In this document: positions 11,498 to 21,547 of the stretch, piece by piece | How the letters are laid out: each line of letters opens with the position of its first letter | How positions within the stretch are numbered: the first letter of the stretch is position 1 | NCBI GenBank assembly: GCA_003049485.1 | Contig: PYST01000024.1 | Location: forward strand, 65,648-129,647 | Origin: Ophioceras dolichostomum | Taxonomy: Eukaryota > Ascomycota > Sordariomycetes > Magnaporthales > Ophioceraceae | Reading direction: 5' to 3' | DNA length: 64,000 bases | Position numbers and translations under genes: made by a program | Notes under the pieces: model-generated | The model's database searches: none | What the model saw: only the letters and a program-made list of their open reading frames with translations | Told to the model about the DNA's origin: nothing

Positions 11498-14400
11498 ATG
11501 AAGCCCACTATCTTTTGTTGGAGCTTTGCTCTATTTCACTCACTCTCCTATGCTCAAAGCCCAGGAGACACAGCCTCCTCATCGGCTGCTAAAGGCAGCC
11601 TAGACACCTCGCTCGACGGGAGCAACAACGTTGCAGCGTCTACCACGATTGAGGGCTCGCCTGGATCGCCAGACTGCATTCCTCAGTGTCTCGACAGACA
11701 CATGGGCAAGACTAGCTGTCCTGATATACCTTGCATCTGTGCAGATTCGCGTTTCCTCGAGGTAAGTCAGCCAACTTTATCACCTCTCGGTCGTCTTGCG
11801 TCGTTTTGATATTGTTCAGCTCAGATGTCTGATGGCTCATCATGCTAACGGGCATTGTTCGTCTCCTTGTCGCCTCCAGGACTTCCTACAATGCTTGTTC
11901 AAGACCTGCCCATCAGATTTCTATACTACTGCCGCACAGCACATGGTCATCACTTGTCACAACATCACTCTCGGGCCTTCCATCAATATGGGGCCTTCCA
12001 TCAATCTCGACATGTCTACCCCTAACACGTCTGCCTCTGATTCCGTCCCCTTCGATTCATCATCATCCCCCGATCCACTGAACGCTTCCCAGCCCAACTT
12101 CTTCGTCGCTGCGGACGACGCGGCCGCCTGTCTAGATATCAACCTGATCGGCCACCCTGATCACGTCGGCTCTGGCGACCAGGCATTCTCCCCAACTGTC
12201 TTGAATAGTCACAACCACCACAACCGCAGGAGCATGAGTAGTAACTCTGCGACCTCCGAAGGGGAGCCTCAAATCCCTCTGGAACGTCGTGACCATGCCT
12301 CACCACCTTTGTCCACAGCAGCAGTCTCCATCGCTCCCAGCCCTGCAGCTCCTTCAACTCTATCCACGGCCTCCGGCCCTGCACCCACGGCCATGTCCAA
12401 CTCCAAGTCTTCCTCTAGCCCCATCCAACGTCGTCAGTACGGTTGTGGAGGTGGCGCCGGCGGCCTGGGTCCCGGCGGCGGTGGAGGCTTCCCTAGTGGA
12501 GGTGGCTTCCCTGGCGGCGGCATGGGCCCTGGTAGCGGTGGCGGCATGGGCCCTGGTGGTGGCAGCGGCGGCTATCCCGGAGGTGGTATGGGCGGAGGCG
12601 GCATGGGCGGAGGCAGCGGAGCACCCAGCGCCACCATCGAGCTCATTCTTTCCGCACCTGGCGCCGGCTCTAGCGGCTTCGGCCCTGGTGGCACGGGTGG
12701 CGGCGGCTACCCCGGTGGTGGCATGGGCCCCGGCGGCGGTATGGGTGGCGGTTGCGGAGGTGGGATGGGTAATGGAATGGGTGGCGGAGGCTTCCCTGGT
12801 GGTGGTATGGGTCCTGGCGGCATGGGTCCCGGTGGCATGGGTCCCGGCGGCATGGGTGGTGGCTGCGGTGGCGGAATGGGTGGAGGAATGGGTGGTCCTG
12901 GCATGGGAGGTGGCGGCTATCCAGGTGGTGGAATGGGAGGCGGCGGCTATCCAGGTGGTGGTACGGGAGGCAGCGGCTGCGGTGGCGGCGGCATGGGCAA
13001 TGGCATGGGCGCTGGAGGCATGATGGGCCCAGGCGGTATGGGCGGTGGAAGCATGATGGGCCCAGGCGGTATGGGCGGCGGCGGCTGCGGTGGTGGGATG
13101 GGTAATGGCATGGGCGGTAATGGCATGGGCGGTAATGGTATGGGCGGTGGTGGCTATCCCGGAGGCGGTATGGGCCCGGGCGGCATGGGTAGCGGCTGTG
13201 GCGGCATGGGGCCCGGCGGCGGCGGGTTCGGCCCTAGTGGCGGCATGGGACCTGGTGGTGGCATGGGACCCGGCGGCGGCATGGGCGGCGGCTGCGGTGG
13301 TGGAGGTATGGGAAGTGGTGGTTATCCTGGCGGAGGAATGGGGGGCGGTATGGGAGGCGGAGGTATGGGCGGTGGTTGCGGAGGAAGTCCCGGTGGTGGA
13401 AGCTTTGGGCCCGGTGGCAGCATGGGTCCTGGAGGCGGCATGGGCCCCGGAGGCGGTATGGGAGGTGGATGTGGAGGTATGGGAAGTGGTATGGGCGGAA
13501 TGGGTCCCGGAGGTGGGATGGGTGGCGGCTATCCTGGCGGTGGTATGGGTGGTGGAGGCCCCGGTGGCGGCTTTGGGCCGGGTGGCGGTATGGGTCCTGG
13601 AGGCGGCGGTATGGGAGGCGGATGCAGTGGAGGTATGGGCAATGGCATGGGTGGTATGGGAGGTATGGGCGGAATGGGTAACGGGATGGGTGGTGGCTAT
13701 CTAGGAGGCGGCATGGGTTCTGGAATGGGCGGTGGCGGCTGCGCAGGAGGAATGGGCAGTGGAATGGGGGACATGGGCAGCGGGATGGGTGGTGGTATGG
13801 GCGGTATGGGCGGTATGGGCGGTATGGGCGGTATGGGCGGTGGCGGGATGGGCGGTGGATGTGGTGGTGGTGGCCCCGGTGGCGGCTTCGGGCCGGGCGG
13901 CGGCATGGGTCCTGGAGGCGGGATGGGCGGCGGTGGATGCGGGTTCCCAGCTCCCTACGGCATGCGTCTCAATGCACTCGCCTCGACAGACGCAGAGAGC
14001 TCCTCCTCTGAAAGCTCGACTGAGACTTCAACCGTGAGCTCCTCTGCGGGCTCTCCAGCCTTTCCTGGCCGTGCTCTATTCACCAGCCAGAAACAAACAG
14101 GTTACGACTTCGGTTCTGGCCAAGGCTCAAGCGGACCAGGAGGAGGGGGAGGTTTAGATCCGTACGGCGGCGCCCCCGGCTCGTCTCCATCCGGACCCGG
14201 GGCCCCTACTGAAGGACCCCCGGCCGAGCCCGGCGTTCCCGTTACCACTGTCTTCGTCACGACGACCTCGCTTTCTACTGTCACCGTTCCCTCCGTCGCT
14301 CCCATACCAGATGTGCCGGTTCCTGTGCCTTCACCACCATCCGTGCCCGGCGCCCCTCCACCTCCTACTGTGCCTGGCACCCCTCCACCACCGTTCCCTC

Positions 14401-16112
14401 CCTCCTCAGAATGGAGGTCGAGCACCAAGTCGACAGGCAGCGGCTCCACCGGTCCCGATACCTCTGAGGGCCTGACTACGCCACCTGAGAGCAGCCCCGA
14501 TCTGACTGGCTCTTCGAGCAAACCGGATACTGCAGGTACACCCGGCACACCTGGCACTCCTGGCATTCCTGGCACTCCTGGCACTCCTGGCACTCCTGGC
14601 ACAGCAAGCACACCCGGAACCGCAGGCACTCCTAGCAGTCCAGGCGAAGGCTCGGATACTCTGCATGTCAGCCCAGTTAAGTCACTTCCTTCGTCCGTGA
14701 GCAGCTCGCTCTCGTCGACTCCGCCAACTGCTGGATTGTCGACAGTGAACGAAACCAGCCAGCCGTCGTCAGGCGAGTCATCTTCTCCTGGACAGTCAAC
14801 CTCACCAAGCGAGGCATCTCTCACCGCCCCACACCAGTCTAGTTGGGTCCTAAGCTCACGAAGCACACACACACCGAGCGATCAGAACAGTGGCAGTAGC
14901 CCCTCAGAGCCGAATGGCCCCACAACGTCCAGCGCCGGAAGCTCAAGCCCCAGCATCGACACTGTTCATTCCCCCAGCTCAGCAACGCAAAGCTCGCCAC
15001 CCAATGGCGGTAGCAGTGGCACATCACCGACTGAGGATGTCGGCACCAGCCGGCCAGCTCCGTGGTCACAGCAGTCTCAGGGCTCAAGTCACCCAGGAAG
15101 CTCTCCATCTGGCGGCAATGAAGGCAGCCAGTCGCCGACAATGATGACGATCACGACATCACCACCATCTCCTATTCCGGTCACGAGCAGCCCGGAGACC
15201 CGACCACCCAGCGGAGGCACACCCACGGCTGTTAGTACTCCATCCAGCGGCGGAAACAGTGCGTCTCCGGTCGTCATTACCATCACGTCAGCGTCGACGG
15301 AGCCGCCATCGAGCAGCCCATCACCACCTGACGGTCTGAGCGGGCAAGCCCCTGTGACCAGGACGACGTCAACGCCATCCGCAAGCCAGACATCTTCACA
15401 ACCAACAGGGACAGGAACGCGTCCAACAGATAATGGCGTGAGCGGACAGGCACCGGTCACCATGTCAGTGACGTCGCGGTCATCCCCCCAGCCTTCGCCC
15501 GGCAGCCCTGGTGGGCCGGGAAGCCCGACCTCACCCATCGGAATCAGCAGCCAGTCTCCCGTTACGTTCACCAGGACGACCTCCGCTCTGCCGTCTCCGG
15601 GTAGCTCTGTGCCCCTCGAAGAGAGCTGGCACAGTCAATCACCAATCATCATCACATCGACAATCGCCATCACGCCTCCTGTTGTCTCAACCGGCCCATT
15701 CCCACCATCAGGTTTGAGTGGACAAGCCCCAGTCACACCGTCGGCGACGACATACACCCCAGGACTCAACCAAACGGACGGCTCCGGCCAAAGCCCAGTC
15801 GTCATCACAATCACGGGGCCCGGGTCTACGGAGCCGGGCAGCACGGAGGGCGGCAGCCCGCCAGGCTCGGGATCGGGCTCTAGCCAAGCCTCGCCTGTGG
15901 TTGTGACGCAGACGCTGACCTCGCCAAGCGAAGCTGAACCGGGCTCACCGGGAGCCGGCTCAACCCTGACGCCGACCTCGCCGTCTAATGGCACGGCCCC
16001 GGCCCCGACGACTACTCCAGCTCAGTTCCCCGGCGGAGCAGCCAAGCTCGGTCGCCCTTCACTGGCAGCAATCGCGGTCTTGCTGGTTGCTCTGGCCGCC
16101 ATTCGCATCTGA
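11498..16112 (+). CDS. giant CFEM-domain, Gly-rich repeat, GPI-type cell-wall protein
   Basis: Secreted wall or membrane protein of 1498 residues from exons 11498-11761 and 11880-16112 (phase-0 intron inside the CFEM domain). Residues 1-19 form a signal peptide ending SYA. A complete CFEM domain follows, with eight Cys at 60, 64, 74, 79, 81, 93, 98 and 114 and spacing that fits the family; Asp76, three residues before Cys79, matches the axial heme ligand of heme-binding CFEM proteins. Residues about 275-779 are a near-pure Gly/Met/Pro/Cys/Tyr repeat (GGGMGPGG, GGGYPGGGMG, GGGCGGGMG units). Later come Pro-rich and Ser/Thr-rich stalks, a collagen-like (GTP)n run near 973-1012, and nine SGQAPVT / QSPVVITIT repeats at about 1170-1434. 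The C-terminus (AAIAVLLVALAAIRI) is a GPI-anchor-type signal. CFEM proteins act in iron/heme uptake, adhesion and pathogenesis-related surfaces; which applies here is not shown by sequence. Confidence 0.88.
12438..13950 (+). repeat. Gly/Met/Pro-coding minisatellite inside the CFEM gene
   Basis: About 1.5 kb of degenerate short repeats built from GGC/GGT/GGA with ATGGG, CCTGG and TGCGG variants, coding for GGGMGPGG-like units. Cys, Tyr and Phe occur at intervals (GGGCGGG, GGGYPGG, GFGPGG). Because of its composition it is open in several other frames on both strands; those frames (Ala/Val/Trp-rich forward, Pro-rich antisense) are by-products and are not annotated. Expect length variation and assembly error here. 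Confidence 0.9.
14532..14649 (+). repeat. collagen-like Gly-Thr-Pro triplet run in the CFEM protein
   Basis: Thirteen or so consecutive G-x-y triplets, mostly Gly-Thr-Pro with Gly-Ile-Pro and Gly-Thr-Ala variants, coded by repeats of GGCACTCCT-like units. It lies between the Pro-rich stalk and the Ser/Thr-rich part of the protein. Confidence 0.8.
15124..15915 (+). repeat. nine imperfect Q-(S/A)-P-V-x-x-T repeats in the CFEM protein
   Basis: Nine copies of a short motif, spaced about 20-40 residues apart: QSPTMMTIT, ASPVVITIT, GQAPVTRTT, GQAPVTMSV, SQSPVTFTR, SQSPIIITS, GQAPVTPSA, GQSPVVITIT and ASPVVVTQT. Linkers are Pro/Ser/Thr/Gly-rich. The Ile/Val/Thr-rich cores are beta-prone; the linkers look like O-glycosylated stalk. 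Confidence 0.85.
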
Positions 16113-17513
16113 GGGTCTCCAAAGATAGGGGCTCACGACTCTTTTTGGAACTCGCGCATGCTCTAGCCTGCTTGGCAAGTTCCTCTTTGTGGCTCGACAC
16201 ACACACACACACACATACTCTCTCTTTCTCTTTCTCGAATGGTCCATCATGATACACACCTACGACCTGTTTGCTTACTGGCGAGGGAGACGCCACCAAC
16301 ACGCTTTTCTCATTTTTTTTTGTCAGCCACCATTTTCTTCCCTTTGTTTTTCTTCTTCACTGTCTGCGTTGGGATGCATGTTATTGGAGTTTATCGGGTT
16401 AAAGCTATTGCGCGGTATTGCATATCTGGCCAGTTCGGGCTTTTCTTTTCCTTTCTTCCCTTTGTTATTCCCCCACGCAGTTCTGACTGGGGGCACATGC
16501 TTAGTTATCTAGACGCCCTTAGCCATGTTTGCATTGTTTTTCGTCGCTGCTCCTAGGAGTATAGCGACATTACGAGATGGAGGGGGGACCTTAGTGAAAA
16601 CAAGAGGCATTTACAGACACAGACTAGACTAGATGTTCAAGCGGTCCACTCCAATGGTAGATCAATACAGTCAACTTTTGGAAGGCCGCAACACTTCGAA
16701 TCCTCCTCGTAGGTTCGTACTACGTGCTAAGATTGGTGAGCGGCTGAACTGAGGGAGTCAGGAAGGAGGATGGGAGGAAATGATCTGATTTTACGGGCCG
16801 GCTGTAGGGACTGCTTCAGGCCTCCTGAAATGAGGCCGTCCGTCATCGGTCGGCATTTGGTCTAGCGGCCACCCGACCGCCTGGTCACGATTGGTGAGAC
16901 TCAGCCTGGCTCACTGTACGACATCCTGACAGCCCTATCCGGATAATAGAGGGGCGCAAAAAGGGACATGGGGGAAAAGGAGGGGAAGGAGGAACATGGA
17001 GCATGGCCGCTGATGGGGGACCGGACCATTCCGGGACCCGGGACGAACTGCCAGCGCAGTTGGATGGCGAGGGCGGCGTTCCAAGATTGGCAGCTCCTGC
17101 GAACTTGGGATGATCAAAAAGGGATAAGGTTAAGCCGAGGCCCCTCGGCGGCCCTCTCTGTCTCTCTCTGCCCCCAATCTATCAGGATCACTGTAGGAAG
17201 GAAGATAGATGGATGGCCAGAACAATAACTCGACGTGAGGCTCTAGTGTCTTGTGGCCTTTGTCTCACTGCATGGAGTGCGCTGCATATCTTCCCGTCTG
17301 TCACAGGAAACCGACAAGGGGGTACAAGATGGGGAAGGATGGTGGGGTCGAGAGACACCGCCCGGCAGAAAAAAAGTTACTGCCCATCGTCACCGCACGA
17401 CATTTCGCCGACCATATTTTTTTTTCCTTCTTTGTTGATCCGCCAATAATTAATTGATCGCTTCAGCATTTTCATACCCCGTCAATTAATAATCGTAATT
17501 TGCACAACTGAAC
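16113..17513. other. intergenic between CFEM and nop6 genes
   Basis: Begins with the CFEM 3' flank, holding a CA microsatellite (16197-16215) followed by a CT run. The rest carries no gene I can support. A sequence near 16855-16920 superficially resembles a tRNA A box but lacks a B box. The last 100 bases are AT-rich and lead into the nop6 start. Confidence 0.5.
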
Positions 17514-18835
17514 ATGAAGCGCAAGTCAACAGGGACGGATGACATTGTCGTGGCCTCGTCTAAGAAGCGACGACGAGACGAGGCCGTGGTCGACGCCGCT
17601 GACGAGGCGGAAGCCAAGATCGAGAAGAAGAAGCTAAAGAAAGAGAAGAAGGAGAAGAAGAAGAACAAGGACAAGGAGGGAAAGGATATAGAAGAGATCT
17701 TTGAAAACGGCTTGTCTGAAGAGTCCGAAACGAAGAAAACCAAGAAAGAGAAGAAGAGCAAAAAGCGCGCAAGGGACGGGGAGGACGCTGCGCCTGCTGC
17801 TGCTGCGACTACGACGAATGGGACCGAAGCGATAGAGGCGGAGGCGGAGGTCGACGAGCCTAAGCCTAAGAAGAGCAAGAAGAAGGAGAAAAAGTCAAAG
17901 AGCAGCGCGGAGCAGGAGGAGGCTGCCGCTGATCCCGCTCCTGCGCCTATACCTGCCGACGAGGATGAGGAAGTGAGCAAGAAGGAAAAGAAGGAAAAGA
18001 AGGGCAAGAAGGGCAAGAAGGACAAGAAAAGCAAAATGCAGAAGGCCGAGGAGACGACCGACGAGCAGCAGCAACCCCCGCAGTCAGAAAAGAAGGCCGC
18101 CAAAAAGGACAAGAAGAGCAAGCGGAAGTCTAGCGACGACGCCGCCGCCGCCAAGCACGATGGCGACGTGAACATGGAGGACGCGCCGCCGCCCGCCGCT
18201 GCTGAGGGGCAGGAGGAGGACGGCGCGGCCGCAACGACGGGAGGGAAGAAGACGCGCTTCATCGCCTTCGTGGGCAACCTGCCCTTCACGGCCACGGCCG
18301 ACAGCGTGCGGGCGCACTTCGCGTCCCTCCGGCCGTCGGACGTGCGTCTGCTCACGGAGCGCGGCGACAAGTCCAAATCGCGCGGCGCGGCCTTCGTCGA
18401 GTTTGACAACTACAGCGCCATGAAGACGTGCCTGGCCAAATTCCACCACTCCGAGTTCGACGACGGCAAGTCCGCTGCTAGGAAGATCAATGTTGAGCTT
18501 ACGTGAGTTTCTTCCCCTCCCCTTCGTTACCCTACCCTACCATTTCCCCCTTTACTATATAGTCTCTCTTTCTGTTGTCTGGCTCTCGGCTCCAAGACTA
18601 ATTCGGTATCGTTCCTCCCTCCCCTCACCCAATAAGTGCCGGCGGAGGTGGCAAGACCAAGAACCGCAAGGAGAAGATCGTGGCCAAGAACCAGAAGCTC
18701 AACGAGGAGCGGGCTCGGCGCGCAAAGGCCGAGAAGGAGGCCAAGGAGAAGGCGAAGACCGAAAATGGCGGCGAGGAGCAGCAGGACCACCATCACGGCA
18801 TGCATCCTAGCAGGAGGGCCCAGATGGGAAGGTGA
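17514..18835 (+). CDS. nop6: Nop6-like nucleolar RRM protein
   Basis: RNA-binding protein of small-subunit ribosome assembly. Exons 17514-18502 and 18637-18835 give 395 residues. Residues 1-235 are a Lys/Glu/Ala-rich, highly charged region with many KKEKK-type runs. A single RRM follows (about residues 247-330): RFIAFVGNLPF is RNP2 and GAAFVEFDNY is RNP1. Directly after it comes the Nop6 signature, HHSEFDDGKSAARKINVELT, then GGGGKTKNRKEKI and a basic coiled-coil-like Glu/Arg/Lys tail ending HPSRRAQMGR. The intron splits the Thr codon that ends the INVELT motif. The post-RRM signature is what separates Nop6 from other charged nucleolar RRM proteins such as nucleolins. The ORF starts with a Met followed at once by basic residues. 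Confidence 0.88.
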
Positions 18836-20295
18836 AAAAAAAGACTATCGACCTGGTACCCTAAGGCCCTTACCTACGGGTAGTTAGATAACAAGACACA
18901 TCAGGAAATAGAGAGGTACCCCCAGCCCTCTATCTATGGTCATCCTTTTTTTTGTCCTATCAAGGAGATACCAAGTCATTCCGTATCTATCGAGTCATCT
19001 ACCTACCTACCTATATAAAACCCTTGTGCCGTACAGCCCCCGAATGTGTAGAAAAGAGAGTGGCGAGTGTGAAAGAATTCACGATGAAGGTAACCGGAAC
19101 CACATTCAAAGGGCCGAGATGCTACGACAGAGAAGGGAGCCCGATATCCTCGAGATTGAATCGTCGGGTCGTAAGCCTCGTCAACCTCTCCTCTCATCAT
19201 CCCCCCTCCCCTTCCCAGAAACGAACGATGTGAGAAGATGGTCGGGATTTGTTTTTTCCCCCGAGGTATTGACACATTTAAGACAGCATTGCAGGTAGTA
19301 GGAACCTAGGTAGTTTATGGCAGTAAAAGGACAAGATAGTTGGGTTGCGCGGTGCTATCTACAGACAAATAAGACCATAAAAAAAGTGAGAGAGTAAGGA
19401 GAGCGAATGGAAAAAAAAAAGAAGAGGCAGAGAAAGTTGGGATATCCTTTTTTAAGGGGAAGTGGGGAGGAAAAGTTGCAATCATGAAAATTGAAGAGAG
19501 TGAAAGGGAGAGAGAGGGGGGGAGGGGGTTACTGTCGACTACTATCTGAATGCATTTCGTTCTGCGCCCTACAGAAATGGTCCCAGGTTTTTCTTTCTCC
19601 TGACAAGGAGGGGGCGGCAACGTGATGATAATAGTGAACAAGAAATAGTTCAAACTGTCAACTTCAACATGAAAAACAAGACCAAAAAAACAAAAACACT
19701 GGTTACCCTGTAATGCAATTCGGTGTGGAAAGGAGGGAAAGGAGGAAAAAAGAAGAGCAAACACCGTGGAAAGAGAGAGGGTATGGGGAAGGATATCAGA
19801 ATGATTCTTTTTTTGCGCGAACAGGGCCTGAGAGACGACGAGACGTAGAGCGGATGCGCTGTTTGCTCTCGAGGACGAGATCATTTAAATGGAGGGAGGG
19901 ACCAGCGACCAGGGACCAGGATGAATATGACAAAGGAATAAACCCGAAAGCCGTTGTCCATCCCAAAGCAAAAGTCGTGACGGTGGAAAGTCCGATGAAG
20001 GGGGCCCGAAGTCATTCGTAGATAGAGAAGCGTCCCGGAGAGAAGGCGAGTGTGACAATCTGCCTTCGCGTTGGCGGAGGTTATGGTTGTGGCGGCAGTC
20101 TCGGCGGATTCGGGGGGTGGTCGAGGTTCTTTCGACGAAGGATTTAGCTCCTGAAGCCCTCAGCCAGCCCGACCCCCCTTCCCTTCTGCTTCTTCGGCTT
20201 TTGGTCGTCTCTTTTTGTCGTGCCTCTAGCGTATTTCACGGAGAAGGGAAACCGCGCCGTGAGAGAGCCCTTGAAGGAAGCTGTGCCACACAAAC
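18836..20295. other. intergenic, convergent 3' flanks of nop6 and rac1
   Basis: No gene seen. Purine-rich on the + strand from about 19380 to 19830, which would be the pyrimidine-rich 3' region of rac1 read on the other strand. CTACCTACCTACCTATATAAAA occurs near 19002-19020 and CCTAGGTAG near 19309. Confidence 0.5.
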
Positions 20296-21547
20296 TTAGA
20301 GGATCGTGCAGGACTTCTTCTTCCTTTCCGTCTGCTGAGGTCGGGGGTTGAGAACGGCCCTGTTTTGCGACCGAGGTTGAGTTGTTAGCGAGCTGTGCGT
20401 GACCCGAAGAAAAGCTCGCACGCTTGAGAAAATCTCCTTGGTCTCCCAATCTGGCTGCATTGGTATGATGTCTCCCACAAAAAAGAGAGCTTTGTGCCTT
20501 ACCGGATCGCCTCGTCGAAGACGCTCTTGAGATTGCGCTGAGTGAGAGCGGAGCACTCGAGGTACTTGTAGGCCTTGATCTCCTTAGCCAGAACCAAGGC
20601 TTTGTCAAAGGAGACCGGCTCCATTCTCTTCGCCCGGAGGTTCTCGAGCGTTTGCGGGTCTTCTCGCAGATCGAGCTTGGTGCCGACCAGGATGATGGGG
20701 ATGCTCGGCGCGTGATGCTCGATCTCTGGGTGCCACTATAGGAGGGAAATGGTGTTAGTCGATGCGTGGTGGTGAAAGAAGCGATGCGGAGACTGTCCCA
20801 CATGTTGTGGATTGTGGATGGGCGTCGGGTTCGTAGTTTGGTCAATGGGAGCTGAGTTTGGGGTGATTCTGACCTTGGCCTTGACGTTGTCGAAGGATGG
20901 AGGGCTGACAATCGAGAAGCAGATGAGGAAGACATCGGTTTGCGGGTACGAGAGCGGTCTCAGACGGTCGTAGTCCTCCTGACCAGCAGTATCCCACAGA
21001 CCCAGGCTGATGGGCTTGCCATCTACCATGACGCTAGCCGAGTAGTTATCGAAGCTGTGATGATCACCCGCGGTTGTTAGACCCTACGTTCGTCCGTACG
21101 ATCGAGAGACAGCTACGTCGATGGCGACAGCTGTGCGAGGGATTGGGGTTTGCGACTAACACGGTGGGGATGTATTCGCCGGGAAAAGCATTTGTGGTAT
21201 ACGAGATCAGGAGACATGTCTGAGTCGTGGGCGAAGTTAGCTTCGCAGTTTTTGGCGTGCAATTCTGATGCAGAAAAAGGACGGTGAAGAGGGGCGCCCA
21301 TCAACGAGGGTGATTCGTCGACGGCGACACCACGTCTAGAGAGCTTCCCGGAAAACTAACCTTGCCGACAGCACCGTCGCCTGTCACGACACACTGGAGG
21401 AAGCAAAATAAGAGTTAGCGCTAGAGGCTCTTCTGTTGGGTTGCGATGGAAATCTGGCGAGTGGCGGCGTGCTTGTGCGCCGATCTCTCGAGATGGGCCT
21501 CAGAAGATTCGAAGTACCTTGAGAGACTGGACTCCCGGGCTGGCCAT
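20296..21547 (-). CDS. rac1: Rho-family GTPase Rac1
   Basis: Rac GTPase controlling polarised growth, actin and NADPH-oxidase signalling at the plasma membrane. Six exons on the minus strand: 21547-21518, 21393-21361, 21219-21161, 21054-20874, 20735-20503 and 20359-20296, giving 199 residues, the usual length. Motifs: GDGAVGKT P-loop at about residues 15-22, switch I YIPTVFDNYSAS, switch II WDTAGQEDYDRLRP, TKLDLRED, and the Rac-typical LECSALTQRNLKSVFDEAIR. The C-terminus has a polybasic ERKKK followed by the CTIL prenylation box. YTTNAFPGEY and the GLWDTAG context distinguish Rac from Cdc42 (which has YTTNKFPSEY and GLFDTAG). The sequence after switch II reads KWHPEIEHH where Rac usually has WYPE. 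A long open frame through the introns on this strand is a by-product. Confidence 0.95.

Noticed and set aside
12289..14037. Ala/Val/Trp-rich forward and Pro-rich antisense frames in the CFEM gene
   Set aside because: Frame-shifted readings of the Gly-rich repeat; the CFEM reading frame has the signal peptide, the domain and the GPI-type end.
16850..16925. tRNA-like sequence (GGTCTAGCGG resembles an A box)
   Set aside because: No B box (GGTTCGANNC) at the right distance and no acceptor-stem pairing.
20144..20935. 263-residue minus-strand frame overlapping rac1
   Set aside because: Out-of-frame translation through rac1 exons and introns; the spliced model gives a full-length Rac.
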